Of a DNA stretch of 5,689 nucleotides, positions 5,632 to 5,689 are shown piece after piece; position 1 is the stretch's first letter, and every line of letters begins with the position of its first letter. The notes beneath the pieces are model-generated. The model was not told the DNA's origin. It made no database searches and saw only the letters and a list, made by a program, of their open reading frames with translations. The stretch lies in contig DPKF01000112.1 of the NCBI GenBank assembly GCA_003542655.1, positions 1-5,689 of the forward strand, in the 5' to 3' direction. Made by a program: the position numbers and the translations under genes. Origin of the DNA: Holosporales bacterium (GTDB lineage: Bacteria > Pseudomonadota > Alphaproteobacteria > Paracaedibacterales > UBA11393).

Positions 5632-5689
5632 TGAACTGTTTTTTCTTGAGTCGTGAAGCCAACTAACGTATTTTAAGACTATATATTAA

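Overview
The window is AT-rich bacterial DNA. It most resembles a flagellated alphaproteobacterium with a reduced genome, possibly a host-associated lineage of the Holosporales type. That placement is inference. It rests on the AT bias, the mostly poor Shine-Dalgarno sequences, a short alphaproteobacteria-like flagellin, a single-domain biotin ligase, and a methyltransferase with an export signal. No rRNA, tRNA or CRISPR array was seen, and taxonomy was not tested.

Layout, left to right. Bases 63-1076 (minus) encode a class I SAM-dependent methyltransferase that begins with an apparent Sec signal peptide. A divergent AT-rich spacer of about 240 bp follows, carrying a near-consensus sigma-70 promoter for the next gene. 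Bases 1321-2484 (plus) encode a PLP aminotransferase best matched to PseC of the pseudaminic acid pathway. It converges on a flagellin gene at 2547-3383 (minus), and a hairpin terminator lies between them. The 3384-3545 spacer holds the flagellin leader, which contains a GAAA-loop hairpin, and the start of the next operon. Bases 3546-4445 (fabD) and 4449-5051 (birA-like) are on the plus strand, 3 nt apart. A 301 bp stretch with no convincing gene follows, carrying two perfect inverted repeats. Last is a 92-residue helix-turn-helix protein at 5353-5631 that resembles the OrfA subunit of IS3-type transposases, preceded by the only strong Shine-Dalgarno sequence in the window.

Two functional themes stand out. 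First, PseC and flagellin lie tail to tail. Pseudaminic acid is the sugar that decorates flagellin in Campylobacter, Helicobacter and Caulobacter, so the pair suggests a glycosylated filament. Second, fabD and birA form a tight pair in which one product uses malonyl-CoA and the other activates the biotin-dependent carboxylase that makes it. The points most worth a second look are the exported methyltransferase, the altered and C-terminally short biotin ligase, the flagellin terminator that pairs fully only in one transcript, and the OrfA-like gene with no visible partner. No clearly new multi-gene system is visible.
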